A DNA stretch of 64,000 nucleotides, taken from assembly GCA_031412915.1 (NCBI GenBank), contig JANODX010000123.1:1-64000 (forward strand), read 5' to 3'. The stretch comes from JAGNNV01 sp031412915. GTDB lineage: Bacteria > Acidobacteriota > Vicinamibacteria > Fen-336 > JAGNNV01. The notes beneath the pieces were generated by a model, which was not told the origin of the DNA, did no database searches, and worked only from the letters and a program-made list of their open reading frames with translations. A program made the translations under genes and the position numbers. Below, one piece after another: positions 32,960 to 41,362 of this stretch (position 1 is the stretch's first letter; each line of letters opens with the position of its first letter).

Positions 32960-34618
32960 TCAGTGGCCCACGTTTACGACGTTCACCGTGCCCGTGGCGG
33001 GAACGAGCGCCGATCGACTGCCCAGAACCTCATGGACAATCACCTTGTTCTCCTTGCCCTTGAGGGAGAACTCACCCATGGCTCGAAGATTGAACTCCTC
33101 ATGAACCGCATCGTACGTGTTCGGGCCGATGACGATGAGGCCGGGCTTGGCCACTGAGCTCTCCAGGCGGGAAGCGGTGTTCACGGTATCGCCGAGGACG
33201 GTGTATTCACGCTTGTTGATCGAGCCGATTTCACCGGCCACCGCCTTGCCGGAATTGATGCCGATGCGGATCTGAAGCAAAGGCCCGTTCTTCCTCTCGG
33301 CGTTGAACTCGGCCAGACGATTCCTCATTTCGATGGCGGTCCGGACCGCGCGGGCGGCGTGATCTGGCATGTCCAGGGGGGCGCCGAAGACGGCCATGAT
33401 GGCGTCGCCGATGTACTTGTCCAGGGTTCCCTCGAACATGAAGATGGCATCCGTCATGCGCGAGAGGTAGTCGTTCAGGATCAGAGCGATCGCGGAAGGG
33501 GTGAGCTTCTCGGACATGCTCGTGAAACCCACGATGTCCGCGAACAGGACGGAAACCTCGCGAACTTCGGGCTCCCCCAGTTCGAAGCCCTGGGAGTCGG
33601 AAGTGGCGATGATGCGGCTCGCCACCTGGGGGGACAGGAACCGGCCCAGGCGCTCACGCTTCTTCTCTTCGAGAGCGATCTTCTCGTTGAGGCGGGCCCG
33701 TTCGATGGCCACCGCCGCGAAGTTCGCGAGGGCCGAGAGCAGGTCGAGGTCGTTTTCGGTGAAGGCATGAGTGAGGGCCGAAGTGTCGAGATGGATGATC
33801 CCGATCACTTCCTCACGGTTCCACAACGGGGCCACCATGGCGCTCCGAATCTGATTGATGCGGATCGAGTCGCCGGAACTGAAGCGAGCGTCGGCCAGCG
33901 CATCCGAGGTCAGGATGGCAACGCGGTCGGAGAGAACCCGCTGAGCGATGGTCTTGGAGATGGTGATCTTGCCGCGGTCATGTGATTTGTTGCGGTACTT
34001 CGTGACCTTCGCGGTGAGGGTGGTCGCGTCATTGTCGTCGCCCGCGAGCATGAGAAAGCCCCGCTCCGCGGGAATCGACTCGAACACGATATCCATGACC
34101 TGCTGAAGCACTTCCTCCACCGGCCGCGAGGCCACGAGGGTCTCGGCCACCCGGGTCAAGACCTTGAGGATCTTGTTCGCGCGTTCGATCTCGGCCTGAG
34201 CCGAGGGCGCCTGTCCGGGCTTGGCCGGCTTCGACTCGACGGCGAGGAGTTTCGAGAGGTCGCCAACGCTGCGAACGATGGTGCCCACCTCCTCGATGGG
34301 CTCGTCGTCGAACGCGACCCTGGCCTCGGCGGTCCGGCCGAACACCACGTCGAGGCTTCCGAGGGTGAATTTGTCTCCGTCGCGCAGCGGTGCCTGAGTG
34401 ACGAGGGCGCCGTTGATCTTGGTCCCGTTCTTCGAGCCGAGGTCCATGATCCGAACCCCATTGGGGTCGGCGATCAGCTTCGCGTGCTGCCTCGAAATCC
34501 CGAAGTCCTTGAGAACCACCTCACAGTCGGGGGCCCTGCCGAGGATCAGTTCCCCGGTGGAGAATTCGTGGGTTTTTGGACCGGTCTCATCAGAATACTT
34601 GATGAAGTAGGCGGGCAA
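32960..34618 (-). CDS. FHA-GAF-adenylate cyclase (class III)
   Basis: This roughly 552-residue protein is assigned to the TTG start (LPAYFIKYSD) because AGAGGAG lies about 10 bp upstream and no ATG fits. The FHA domain (about 20-95) has LILGRAPDCEVVL, SRQHAKL and DLGSKNGTKING. A GAF domain (about 150-315) and a coiled coil follow. The class III cyclase domain (about 345-525) has metal Asp residues in VLFADIVGFTS and YIGDAIMAVFG, Lys in LDKYIGD, Asp in VLGDTVNTASR, and the transition-state Asn and Arg. It should make cAMP. FHA implies control by a phosphothreonine partner, and no Ser/Thr kinase is nearby. Confidence 0.92.
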   Translation of the reverse strand: MPAYFIKYSDETGPKTHEFSTGELILGRAPDCEVVLKDFGISRQHAKLIADPNGVRIMDLGSKNGTKINGALVTQAPLRDGDKFTLGSLDVVFGRTAEARVAFDDEPIEEVGTIVRSVGDLSKLLAVESKPAKPGQAPSAQAEIERANKILKVLTRVAETLVASRPVEEVLQQVMDIVFESIPAERGFLMLAGDDNDATTLTAKVTKYRNKSHDRGKITISKTIAQRVLSDRVAILTSDALADARFSSGDSIRINQIRSAMVAPLWNREEVIGIIHLDTSALTHAFTENDLDLLSALANFAAVAIERARLNEKIALEEKKRERLGRFLSPQVASRIIATSDSQGFELGEPEVREVSVLFADIVGFTSMSEKLTPSAIALILNDYLSRMTDAIFMFEGTLDKYIGDAIMAVFGAPLDMPDHAARAVRTAIEMRNRLAEFNAERKNGPLLQIRIGINSGKAVAGEIGSINKREYTVLGDTVNTASRLESSVAKPGLIVIGPNTYDAVHEEFNLRAMGEFSLKGKENKVIVHEVLGSRSALVPATGTVNVVNVGH

Positions 34619-34653
34619 GCGTTCGTGGCTCCTCTGGCTAGGGCACTCAGTTC

Positions 34654-35637
34654 CTAGTGTACTTCCCTTTTCAGTCTGCGCAACATGAGGGCCTCTACTG
34701 CGTCCCGCGGCGAAACACCCTGCACCAGAACACCCCGGACTTCGTTGGCGACGGGAGTTTCGACCCCGGTCCGCTGGCCCAGCAAGCAGGCCGCCGATGC
34801 CGTCCGGAAGCCCTCCACCGTTCCCAAACTCTGGAGGACCGCCGCGGAGTCCTTCCCTTCGGCGACCAACCGGCCCAACTGAAAATTGCGGGACTGATTG
34901 GAACCGCAGGACAGGACGAGGTCGCCGAGACCGGCGAGGCCGGCCACGGTCTCCGCTCGCCCCCCGCAGGCGACCACGAGCCGGGAGATCTCCGCGAGAC
35001 CGCGGGTGATGAGGGCGGCCCGGGTGTTCTCCCCGCACTTCAGGCCCACCACCATTCCCGCGGCGATGCCAATCACATTCTTCAAGGCCCCCGCCATTTC
35101 GGCGCCCAGGACATCGTCTGTCTCGTACACTCGCAGCCGCGGTCCCGAGAAGGCCGCCTGAACGTCCTGGGCGAGTCCGGCCACGGACGACGCGGCCACC
35201 ATGGCCGTGGGCTGCGAGGACATGATCTCCCGGGCGAAGGAGGGGCCGGTCAGAACGCAAAACGCAGACCGAGGCGTCCTCCGTGCGGCGATCTGCGAGT
35301 GACTCTGCAGGGTCGATGGATCGATGCCCTTGGCCAGACAGACCAGGGGAAGGCCAACCCTCTTCTCCTCGATCATCGAGAGGGTTTGCGGGATGGCCAG
35401 GGAAGGGGTGGCGAGAACGGCGAGGTCTACCCGGTCGAGAACGCGATCCGGATCGTCGAAAGCCGCGAGCCCCGGTTCAAACCCGAGTCCGGAAAGCGCC
35501 TCGTGGTTAGAACCCAGCGAGATCTCAGCCGCTTTCCTGGCGCTCCTGGTCCAGATCACGACATCGTGAGAGAGGCGCTTCAGGTGAACGGCCATGGCCG
35601 TTCCAAAGGCCCCGGCTCCGAGAACCGCAATTCTCAT
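34654..35637 (-). CDS. gpsA: NAD(P)-dependent glycerol-3-phosphate dehydrogenase
   Basis: GpsA reduces dihydroxyacetone phosphate to sn-glycerol 3-phosphate for phospholipid synthesis. The 327-residue product has the Rossmann motif VLGAGAFGTAMA (residues 4-15). The catalytic Lys is in GALKNVIGIAAGMV, with GLGDLVLSCGS as the C-terminal signature. Its ATG overlaps the plsY stop (ATGA), a direct functional pair because PlsY acylates its product. Confidence 0.97.
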   Translation of the reverse strand: MRIAVLGAGAFGTAMAVHLKRLSHDVVIWTRSARKAAEISLGSNHEALSGLGFEPGLAAFDDPDRVLDRVDLAVLATPSLAIPQTLSMIEEKRVGLPLVCLAKGIDPSTLQSHSQIAARRTPRSAFCVLTGPSFAREIMSSQPTAMVAASSVAGLAQDVQAAFSGPRLRVYETDDVLGAEMAGALKNVIGIAAGMVVGLKCGENTRAALITRGLAEISRLVVACGGRAETVAGLAGLGDLVLSCGSNQSRNFQLGRLVAEGKDSAAVLQSLGTVEGFRTASAACLLGQRTGVETPVANEVRGVLVQGVSPRDAVEALMLRRLKREVH

Positions 35638-36224
35638 TCCTTCCGTCCGACCCTGGGCTCAACACCCCTCAGGAGGCGTCCGATGTTGGCCCGGTGCTTC
35701 GCGACGACAAGGCATGCCGCGGCGAGTCCGGTGAGAGTCACAGCGAAACTGGCGCCGAGGAGGTACAAAGCGATGGGCAGGCTGAGGCTCGCGGCCATCG
35801 ATGCCAGGGAGACGTGACGAAAGAGCACGAGAGTCACCCCGAAGACCCCGAGCGCGACCGAGAGAGCCTCCGGCCCGAGGGGCACGAAGAGCCCGGCCCC
35901 GGTGGCGACACCCTTGCCGCCGCGAAAACCGAGCCACACCGGAAACATGTGCCCGATCACGGCGAAGAGGCCCGCGAGACAGACTTCGGTTTCCGAAGGA
36001 GCGAATCCGCGCGCGAGAAGAACCGTAGCCGCCCCTTTCGATCCGTCGAGGAGCAGGGCGAGGAGGCCGGGCGCCTTCCCCGCCGATCTCATGACGTTGG
36101 TGGCGCCGACGTTGCCGCTTCCCACGGTTCGAACATCAGGGACCCCGCAGAGCCGGGCGATGAGGAAACTGAAGGGGATCGATCCGATACCGTAACCAAG
36201 CAGGGCGAGGAGGAACGGTCTCAT
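35634..36224 (-). CDS. plsY: Acyl-phosphate:glycerol-3-phosphate acyltransferase
   Basis: PlsY is the integral membrane acyltransferase that makes lysophosphatidate. The 196-residue protein has five membrane segments and the three cytoplasmic motifs: GSIPFSF, RTVGSGNVGATNVMRSAGK and LGFRGGKGVATGAG. It overlaps gpsA and cinA by four bases each. PlsX is not in the window. Confidence 0.97.
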   Translation of the reverse strand: MRPFLLALLGYGIGSIPFSFLIARLCGVPDVRTVGSGNVGATNVMRSAGKAPGLLALLLDGSKGAATVLLARGFAPSETEVCLAGLFAVIGHMFPVWLGFRGGKGVATGAGLFVPLGPEALSVALGVFGVTLVLFRHVSLASMAASLSLPIALYLLGASFAVTLTGLAAACLVVAKHRANIGRLLRGVEPRVGRKE

Positions 36225-37468
36225 CCTTCGAAACCCACGAGAGCCCGGCGGAGAATTTCGAGGGCGCTGTTCGACGCTTGCTGGAGGGTTCTCTCCCGAT
36301 CGGCGGAGGGAAAAACCCGGCGCACGGTTCGCGCGCCCAGAACGCCTTCAAGGGCGAAGCACACGAGGCCCACGGGTTTGTCGGCCGTGCCGCCGGTCGG
36401 ACCGGCGATGCCGGTGATGGCGATGGCGACGTCAGCGCCGGCCGCGGTCAAGGCTCCTCTCGCCATTTCGCGGGCCGTCTCCTCGGAAACCGCGCCATGC
36501 GCGCGCAGGGTCGCTTCACTCACACCGAGTTCGTCGATCTTGGCCCGGTCCGAGTAGGTCACGAAGGCCCGGTCGAGAAAAGCGGAGGCGCCGGCAATGG
36601 ACACGAGCCTCGAGGTCACAAGACCCCCGGTGCAGGACTCCGCAAGCGCGAGCTTAAGACCGCGGCTCGAAAGCAGGTGGGCCACCACGCGCTCGATGGT
36701 CTCGCCGCGCTCGGTGAAGATCCGCGCGCCGAGGACGGCGCGAATCTTCGCGGCGAGGGCCTCCACCCGTTCTTCGGCCTCCGCCTCGTCCTTGCCGGTG
36801 GCGACCAGCTGCAACTCCACCTCCGATGCGCCTCCGAGGATGGTGGTCGCGGGATTCGAGAACGTCTTGTAGATCGGGGCCACCAGCTGCTCGACATCGC
36901 TCTCGCCCATCCCCGCGATCCGGATCACCCGCATCACGATCCGCTCGCCCGACGATCGTGCTTCGACCAAGGGCAGCACCTCGCGTTCGAAAAGGGGCAA
37001 CATCTCCCGGGGAGGACCGGGAAGGAGCACCAGCACTCTTCCGTCACGCTCGATCATCTGGCCCGGCGCCGTCCCTTTGGCGTTCATGAGCAGGCGCCCG
37101 CCCTCGATGCGATCCGCCTGTTTCTCGTTGACGCTCGGCATCGCGCGCCCGAATTGCCGGAAGCGCTCCTTGAGCCAGTCGACATAGGAGGCTTCGCGGA
37201 CGAGAGAAGCGCCGAGGGCCGCGGCCGCGCATTCACGAGTGAGGTCGTCCTCGGTCGGGCCCAGCCCGCCGGTCGCGATCACGAGATCCGCGCGCGACCA
37301 GGCCAGCTTGAATGAATCGGTCAAGGCTCGAGCGTCGTCGGCGATGGTCGTGCGCGCCACCACCGTGCAGCCTCGTTCGAGGAGGTAGCGGGTCATGGTC
37401 GCGGCGTTCGTCTCCTGCCGTCCCGGGACGAGGAGTTCGCTGCCCACGGCCAGAAGTTCGGCCCGCAC
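36221..37468 (-). CDS. cinA: CinA: NMN deamidase / competence-damage protein
   Basis: CinA converts nicotinamide mononucleotide to nicotinate mononucleotide and has an ADP-ribose pyrophosphatase-like N-domain. I place the start at GTG 37468, which yields MRAELLAVGSELL, the usual CinA N-terminus, and overlaps the pgpA TAG by one base (TAGTG). An ATG 18 bp earlier is possible. The N-terminal MoCF domain shows ATGGLGPTEDDLT and LPGPPREMLPLFE. The C-terminal PncC domain has LALAESCTGGLVTSRL and ITGIAGPTGGT. About 415 residues, normal length. Confidence 0.95.
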   Translation of the reverse strand: MRAELLAVGSELLVPGRQETNAATMTRYLLERGCTVVARTTIADDARALTDSFKLAWSRADLVIATGGLGPTEDDLTRECAAAALGASLVREASYVDWLKERFRQFGRAMPSVNEKQADRIEGGRLLMNAKGTAPGQMIERDGRVLVLLPGPPREMLPLFEREVLPLVEARSSGERIVMRVIRIAGMGESDVEQLVAPIYKTFSNPATTILGGASEVELQLVATGKDEAEAEERVEALAAKIRAVLGARIFTERGETIERVVAHLLSSRGLKLALAESCTGGLVTSRLVSIAGASAFLDRAFVTYSDRAKIDELGVSEATLRAHGAVSEETAREMARGALTAAGADVAIAITGIAGPTGGTADKPVGLVCFALEGVLGARTVRRVFPSADRERTLQQASNSALEILRRALVGFEG

Positions 37469-37938
37469 TACCTGGACGTCGCCCACAAAAGGCCGCGGAG
37501 AACGAGATGCGCGTAGACGCCGGCCATCAAGTCATCCGCGACAATCCCCACCCCGCCCTTGAAGTTCTCGAACCTACGCGCGGGCGGCGGTTTCACCACG
37601 TCCATGACGCGGAACAGAACGAAACCGAGGATGAGAGACGTCATGGTCAGAGGAATCGCCACCATGGTCACCATCATCCCTGCGATCTCGTCGGCCACGA
37701 TGAGGCCCGGATCCTTGAGTCCGGTCGACTTCGCCACGACGTCGGCCGCGATGATCGAAAGGACGGTCACCACCGCCACCGCCGCGATCTGGCCGGCGAG
37801 GCTCAGGGTCGACATCCCCCACACAAAGACGAGACCCACGGCACTCCCCGCCGTACCCGGTGCGAACGGGGAATAACCCGATCCGAAACCGGTGGCGAAG
37901 AGGAACGCGAGACGCTGCTTCAAGCTCATTGGCGTCAT
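37468..37938 (-). CDS. pgpA: Phosphatidylglycerophosphatase A
   Basis: PgpA dephosphorylates phosphatidylglycerol phosphate. The 156-residue membrane protein has FATGFGSGYSPFAPGTAGSAVG at the N-terminus, the acidic DEIAGMMVTM motif (about residue 84) and FRVMDVVKPPPARRFENFKGGVGIVADDLMAGVY split across the last two helices, all characteristic of PF04608. It begins the pgpA-cinA-plsY-gpsA overlap chain. An alternative start at MSLKQ is 9 bp downstream. Confidence 0.96.
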   Translation of the reverse strand: MTPMSLKQRLAFLFATGFGSGYSPFAPGTAGSAVGLVFVWGMSTLSLAGQIAAVAVVTVLSIIAADVVAKSTGLKDPGLIVADEIAGMMVTMVAIPLTMTSLILGFVLFRVMDVVKPPPARRFENFKGGVGIVADDLMAGVYAHLVLRGLLWATSR

Positions 37939-38032
37939 TCTCTCAGCCTGAGCCCGTGAATGGCCACCGCGCCCGCAAGACTGGAATGGCGGTTGATGTC
38001 ACGCCAGGACGAGCAGGCTGGAGCCCCGGGCC

Positions 38033-38064
38033 GGGTCCGTGTCTGGACCCCCCTGGCTAAACGA
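38033..38064. repeat. 32-bp direct repeat, copy A
   Basis: Identical over 32 bp to 38380-38411. It contains the hairpin GGGTCC-gtgtct-GGACCC followed by CCTGGCTAAACGA. Copy B covers the last codons of the RDD gene, whereas copy A lies 340 bp beyond that gene in non-coding DNA. Confidence 0.85.
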
Positions 38065-38208
38065 AGGGCTGGAGCCCGGCGACACCGCAGTCGAATCGCC
38101 CGATTTCTGGAGCTCCGCTTCGCGGACCCCTCCAGCGCAAAGTCGCTGGCGCTGCTGAGAAACACCTTCAAGAACGGCCGATTCCGGGCACTTTTGGTGC
38201 GACGGTGG

Positions 38209-38251
38209 CTGAGCTTGTCGAAGCCACTTCCGGTCCCTTCGACAGGCTCAG
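38209..38251. repeat. REP-like inverted repeat
   Basis: CTGAGCTTGTCGAAG (38209-38223) and CTTCGACAGGCTCAG (38237-38251) form a hairpin with 15-bp arms, one mismatch and a 13-base loop. The right arm is the same 15-mer that recurs in the array at 45.3-46.1 kb. It looks like a dispersed palindromic element. Confidence 0.75.
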
Positions 38252-38379
38252 GGACCGTTGGGCCGCGTTTCTTCCAACAGTCATGGACGCAGTCCGTGAA
38301 CCGCCTCGTTTGTCACTCGGGCGATTCGAGCATCCCTAAGACTCGCCGGGCGGCAGCCCGGGGGGTCCCTGGGGGGGGC
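38252..38379. other. Remaining non-coding part of the pgpA/RDD gap
   Basis: The gap from 37939 to 38403 has no gene on either strand. Apart from the two 32-bp repeats and the REP-like hairpin, I see only GC-rich sequence with G and C runs (near 38360-38380), which could act as a transcription pause site. Confidence 0.4.
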
Positions 38380-38411
38380 GGGTCCGTGTCTGGACCCCCC
38401 TGGCTAAACGA
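38380..38411. repeat. 32-bp direct repeat, copy B (overlaps RDD gene end)
   Basis: Second copy of the 32-bp repeat. On the minus strand its first bases are the last codons and TAG of the RDD gene (38411-38404). The GGGTCC/GGACCC hairpin follows immediately and may serve as the 3' end structure of that mRNA, although no T-run follows. Confidence 0.85.
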
Positions 38412-39597
38412 TAGTCACGCGAGAATCAGTGGCTCGGTCGTGAAGAGCGCGCCGGTCCTTGTCCCAAAAAGCGGGCCAGATGCCGAGACCAAGAAGCCCA
38501 ACGCTCAAGATCCCGAGGAGACCGCGGGCGAGGGAAGCGAGCGGACCAAGCGAGGAACCGTCATATCGCTTCACCTGAATGCCGCACGCGAGCTTCCCAG
38601 GAGTGGCGCCTGAGAGGCCGCCGAAGAAGAGCATGTAGGCGGCCGCGAGGACGAGCGCGAAGAGGGCCAGGCCAGGCCACGCCGGCCCAAGGGCCATGAT
38701 CGAGGTGCGGGCGATACGGCTGGCAAAGTAGAAAGCGAGCATCGTCATACCCGACCAAAGCCCGACATCGATGAACGCGGCCTGCAGCCGGTCGTTGATC
38801 GACGCGGCGCGCGAACTGGCCGGGGAAAGGCCGCGCGATGGCGCCTTTGCCGGTTCCACATTGGTTCGGCTCGGCTCGACCAGCGGGAGATCGCTCACCA
38901 GGGATCGCGTGAGGGGAGGGCCCAGGACCAGACTCGGCCGCGGTCGATCCACCAGGCTTTGGCTCGGGAACTCGGAAACCCGCGACTGCGCGTTCGATGC
39001 CGGGTTCTCGATCTCGGAGGGCCGCAAGGGCCAATCGAGAGGGCCACCCGGACTCGGAGCATTCGCGAGCGGCACATCCAGGGCGGCGAGCAGATCGGGG
39101 GCCTTTGCCGCGGGGCGCGGATCCGCGTTCTCCAACTCCTCGACAAATTCATCGACGAGCAGTTCCTCCGCGGCCGATCGATAAGCAGGCGGCGTCTTCA
39201 GCGAAGATGTTTCGACGGTGATTTCGGAAGGAAGATTCTCGGAGACCGTGGCCGCGTCCTGCTTTTCCGGGAAGAGCGGCAACGCGTGCGTGCGCGCGTG
39301 CCGGCGTTTTCGAACCCGCTCGAGAACCTCCTGCCGCCAGGCGGCGTCGTCGGCACGACGGGGATTCTCGGCCGGACCGGGAAGCTCGGACGAACCAAGC
39401 GAAGCCGGTTCGGAGGACCCGCCGCTATCCCGTACCGCGCCGAAATCGGCCAGGTTCTGTGGAGTCACAAGGTGCGGCGCCAACGCAGACGCGCCGTGGG
39501 TCGGGGGGTTGACCAGAGCGTGGCAGGAACCGCAGCGGGCCTCCCCCGAAGACAGGGGCGCCGAGCAGGCAGGGCACTGCATCAAATTCGCGCCCAT
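38404..39597 (-). CDS. Zinc-ribbon plus RDD-domain membrane protein
   Basis: This roughly 397-residue protein begins MGANLMQCPACS (a second ATG is at 39582). The N-terminal zinc ribbon is CPACSAPLSSGEARCGSC. A long disordered, Pro/Ser/Glu-rich region follows (about 35-265). A C-terminal RDD domain starts at AASINDRLQAAFIDVGLW, with three membrane segments, GATPGKLACGIQV and KDRRALHDRATDSRV. The R, D and D positions of the RDD family are present. Function of RDD proteins is poorly known; some relate to Na+/H+ exchange. It is a single gene. Confidence 0.87.
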   Translation of the reverse strand: MGANLMQCPACSAPLSSGEARCGSCHALVNPPTHGASALAPHLVTPQNLADFGAVRDSGGSSEPASLGSSELPGPAENPRRADDAAWRQEVLERVRKRRHARTHALPLFPEKQDAATVSENLPSEITVETSSLKTPPAYRSAAEELLVDEFVEELENADPRPAAKAPDLLAALDVPLANAPSPGGPLDWPLRPSEIENPASNAQSRVSEFPSQSLVDRPRPSLVLGPPLTRSLVSDLPLVEPSRTNVEPAKAPSRGLSPASSRAASINDRLQAAFIDVGLWSGMTMLAFYFASRIARTSIMALGPAWPGLALFALVLAAAYMLFFGGLSGATPGKLACGIQVKRYDGSSLGPLASLARGLLGILSVGLLGLGIWPAFWDKDRRALHDRATDSRVTIV

Positions 39598-39649
39598 TCC
39601 CTGGTCCAAGGACGAGAGACAAACCGGCCTTTGTTCTTCACGGGGCGGT

Positions 39650-39672
39650 ATCATAAGCCACAACTTGTTGTG
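39650..39672 (-). promoter_or_regulatory. Candidate promoter/operator of RDD gene
   Basis: On the minus strand TATGAT (39655-39650) could be a -10 box about 50 bp before the RDD start. Just upstream is the perfect palindrome CACAAC-tt-GTTGTG (39659-39672), in the spacer region where a repressor would sit. No good -35 box is visible. Confidence 0.3.
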
Positions 39673-39796
39673 TGGGAAGCCCCCCAGGGACCCGTTTTGT
39701 AGTGTTCGGGCCGAAAAAATCGATCTCCGGCTCGGCCCTTGTCCCGGCCGTGTTCCACCCCGAACCCTCGGGGGGAACGACCCCGCCGGATCGTCC

Positions 39797-40825
39797 TTAT
39801 CCGCCGATCTGGAACATGGAGCGGTCCTCGGTGGACAGGCCTTCGTCGAGGCGATGGCCGGTAGGCTTCGCCGCCACGGCCCGCCCGAGAATCGCCGCCA
39901 CCGCCTCGATTCCACCGCCGCCGCGAATCGCCTTCTTCACGTCCATCTCGTCGTCGTTCAAAAGGCACAAATGAAACCGGCCATCCGCGGTCAGGCGCAT
40001 GCGATTACAGCCGCCGCAGTAGGGCTCGCTCACCGGAGAGATGAAACCCACCACGCCGCGACCGTGCTCGAACCGGAAATTCCGCGACTCGTCCGCGGCG
40101 TTGGTCACGGGAACGGGCAGAAGCGGGCCCAGCGCCTCCTCGATGCGGGCCCGGGTCTCCTTGGTGGGAACGTAGTTGGCGAGGGCCACATGGGACGGCT
40201 CGCCCCCTCCCAGGGGCATGAGTTCGATGAATCTCACGTGCCAGTCCCGATCGACCGCGCGGCGAACAAGGTCCACGACATCAAGCTCGTTGAAGTCCCG
40301 GGTGACAACGCAATTCAACTTGATGGGCCGGAAGCCCGCGTCCACGGCGGCCTCGATCCCGGCCTCGATCTCGTCCTTCGACGAGAAACGCATCAGGCGC
40401 TTCACCCGTTCGGGATCGAGGGTGTCGACATGAATGTTGAGTCGGTTCATGCCTGCGTCCCGCAGAGGCTTGGCCAGGCGCGGCAGCAGAATCGCGTTAG
40501 TGGTCATGGCGAGGTCGGCCACACCTTCGACCGCCGCGATCCTTCGCGTGATATCGACCAGATCCGAGCGCAGGGTCGGCTCACCCCCGGTCAGGCGAAA
40601 CTTGTGAAAACCGACCGACACCGCGGCGCGCACGACCGTCTCGATCTCATCCGCCTGAAGCAGCTCGCCCGAGGGCGCGAAGGTGAGACCCTTCAAAGGC
40701 ATGCAATAGACGCATCGGAGATTGCAGTGATCGGTCACGGAAATGCGAAGGTAGTTGATGGTCCGGCCGAACCGGTCCTTCAGGGCCGGACCGCCGCTTC
40801 CGCTGGGGTGAGGGATGCGCTTCAT
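39797..40825 (-). CDS. moaA: GTP 3',8-cyclase
   Basis: MoaA is the radical-SAM enzyme of the first step in molybdenum cofactor synthesis. The 342-residue protein (start MKRIPHP, ATGA overlap with moaE) has the SAM cluster motif HCNLRCVYCMP, RLTGGEPTLR, the second cluster CGGCNRMRLTADGRFHLC and the required C-terminal Gly-Gly (FQIGG). All key residues are present. Partners moaC and moaD are not in the window. Confidence 0.97.
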   Translation of the reverse strand: MKRIPHPSGSGGPALKDRFGRTINYLRISVTDHCNLRCVYCMPLKGLTFAPSGELLQADEIETVVRAAVSVGFHKFRLTGGEPTLRSDLVDITRRIAAVEGVADLAMTTNAILLPRLAKPLRDAGMNRLNIHVDTLDPERVKRLMRFSSKDEIEAGIEAAVDAGFRPIKLNCVVTRDFNELDVVDLVRRAVDRDWHVRFIELMPLGGGEPSHVALANYVPTKETRARIEEALGPLLPVPVTNAADESRNFRFEHGRGVVGFISPVSEPYCGGCNRMRLTADGRFHLCLLNDDEMDVKKAIRGGGGIEAVAAILGRAVAAKPTGHRLDEGLSTEDRSMFQIGG

Positions 40826-41259
40826 GGGTGGGCGCACCCGCCCGGACCTTCCAGCCACGACGAACCGTCGGCGTAGAACTCCTTCTTCCAGATCGGGGCC
40901 TTGTGCTTGAGGGTGTCGATCGCGAATCGGCAGGCTTCGAACGCCTCCTTGCGATGGGGCGCGGAGACCGCAACCGCGACGCTGGTCTCCCCAATCTCCA
41001 TGCGGCCCAGGCGATGAACGATGCGCACCCTGGTCACGCCGAAACGTTCCTTCGTCTCGCGCGCGATGTCATCGAAGATGGAGACCACCATCTCCTCGTA
41101 GCCTTCGTACTCGAGGTAGAGCACAGCCTTTCCGTCGTTGTGATTCCGAACCACTCCGGTGAAGACGCACAGAGCACCGTCCTCGGCCTCGGCGCGCGAC
41201 AGAGCCGCGACATCGATTGCATCGCGGACGACGCTCCTGACCATCGTTTCTAACAGCAT
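40822..41259 (-). CDS. moaE: Molybdopterin synthase catalytic subunit
   Basis: MoaE inserts sulfur from thiocarboxylated MoaD into precursor Z. The 145-residue product shows GALCVFTGVVRNHNDGK, LYLEYEGYEEM, RIVHRLGRMEIGE, SAPHRKEAFEACRF and the catalytic Lys region KHKAPIWKKEFY. The start is at 41259 or at a Met five codons later. It is translationally coupled to moaA. Confidence 0.96.
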   Translation of the reverse strand: MLLETMVRSVVRDAIDVAALSRAEAEDGALCVFTGVVRNHNDGKAVLYLEYEGYEEMVVSIFDDIARETKERFGVTRVRIVHRLGRMEIGETSVAVAVSAPHRKEAFEACRFAIDTLKHKAPIWKKEFYADGSSWLEGPGGCAHP

Positions 41260-41362
41260 GTGGGCTTCACAAACCTATCATCCCCCGACGCGCGGCGCCG
41301 GCCTAAAGCCTCACTGCCCGGCGACCGTGGGGCGCCTGCCGCGGCCAAGGGTCTCGACGGCA

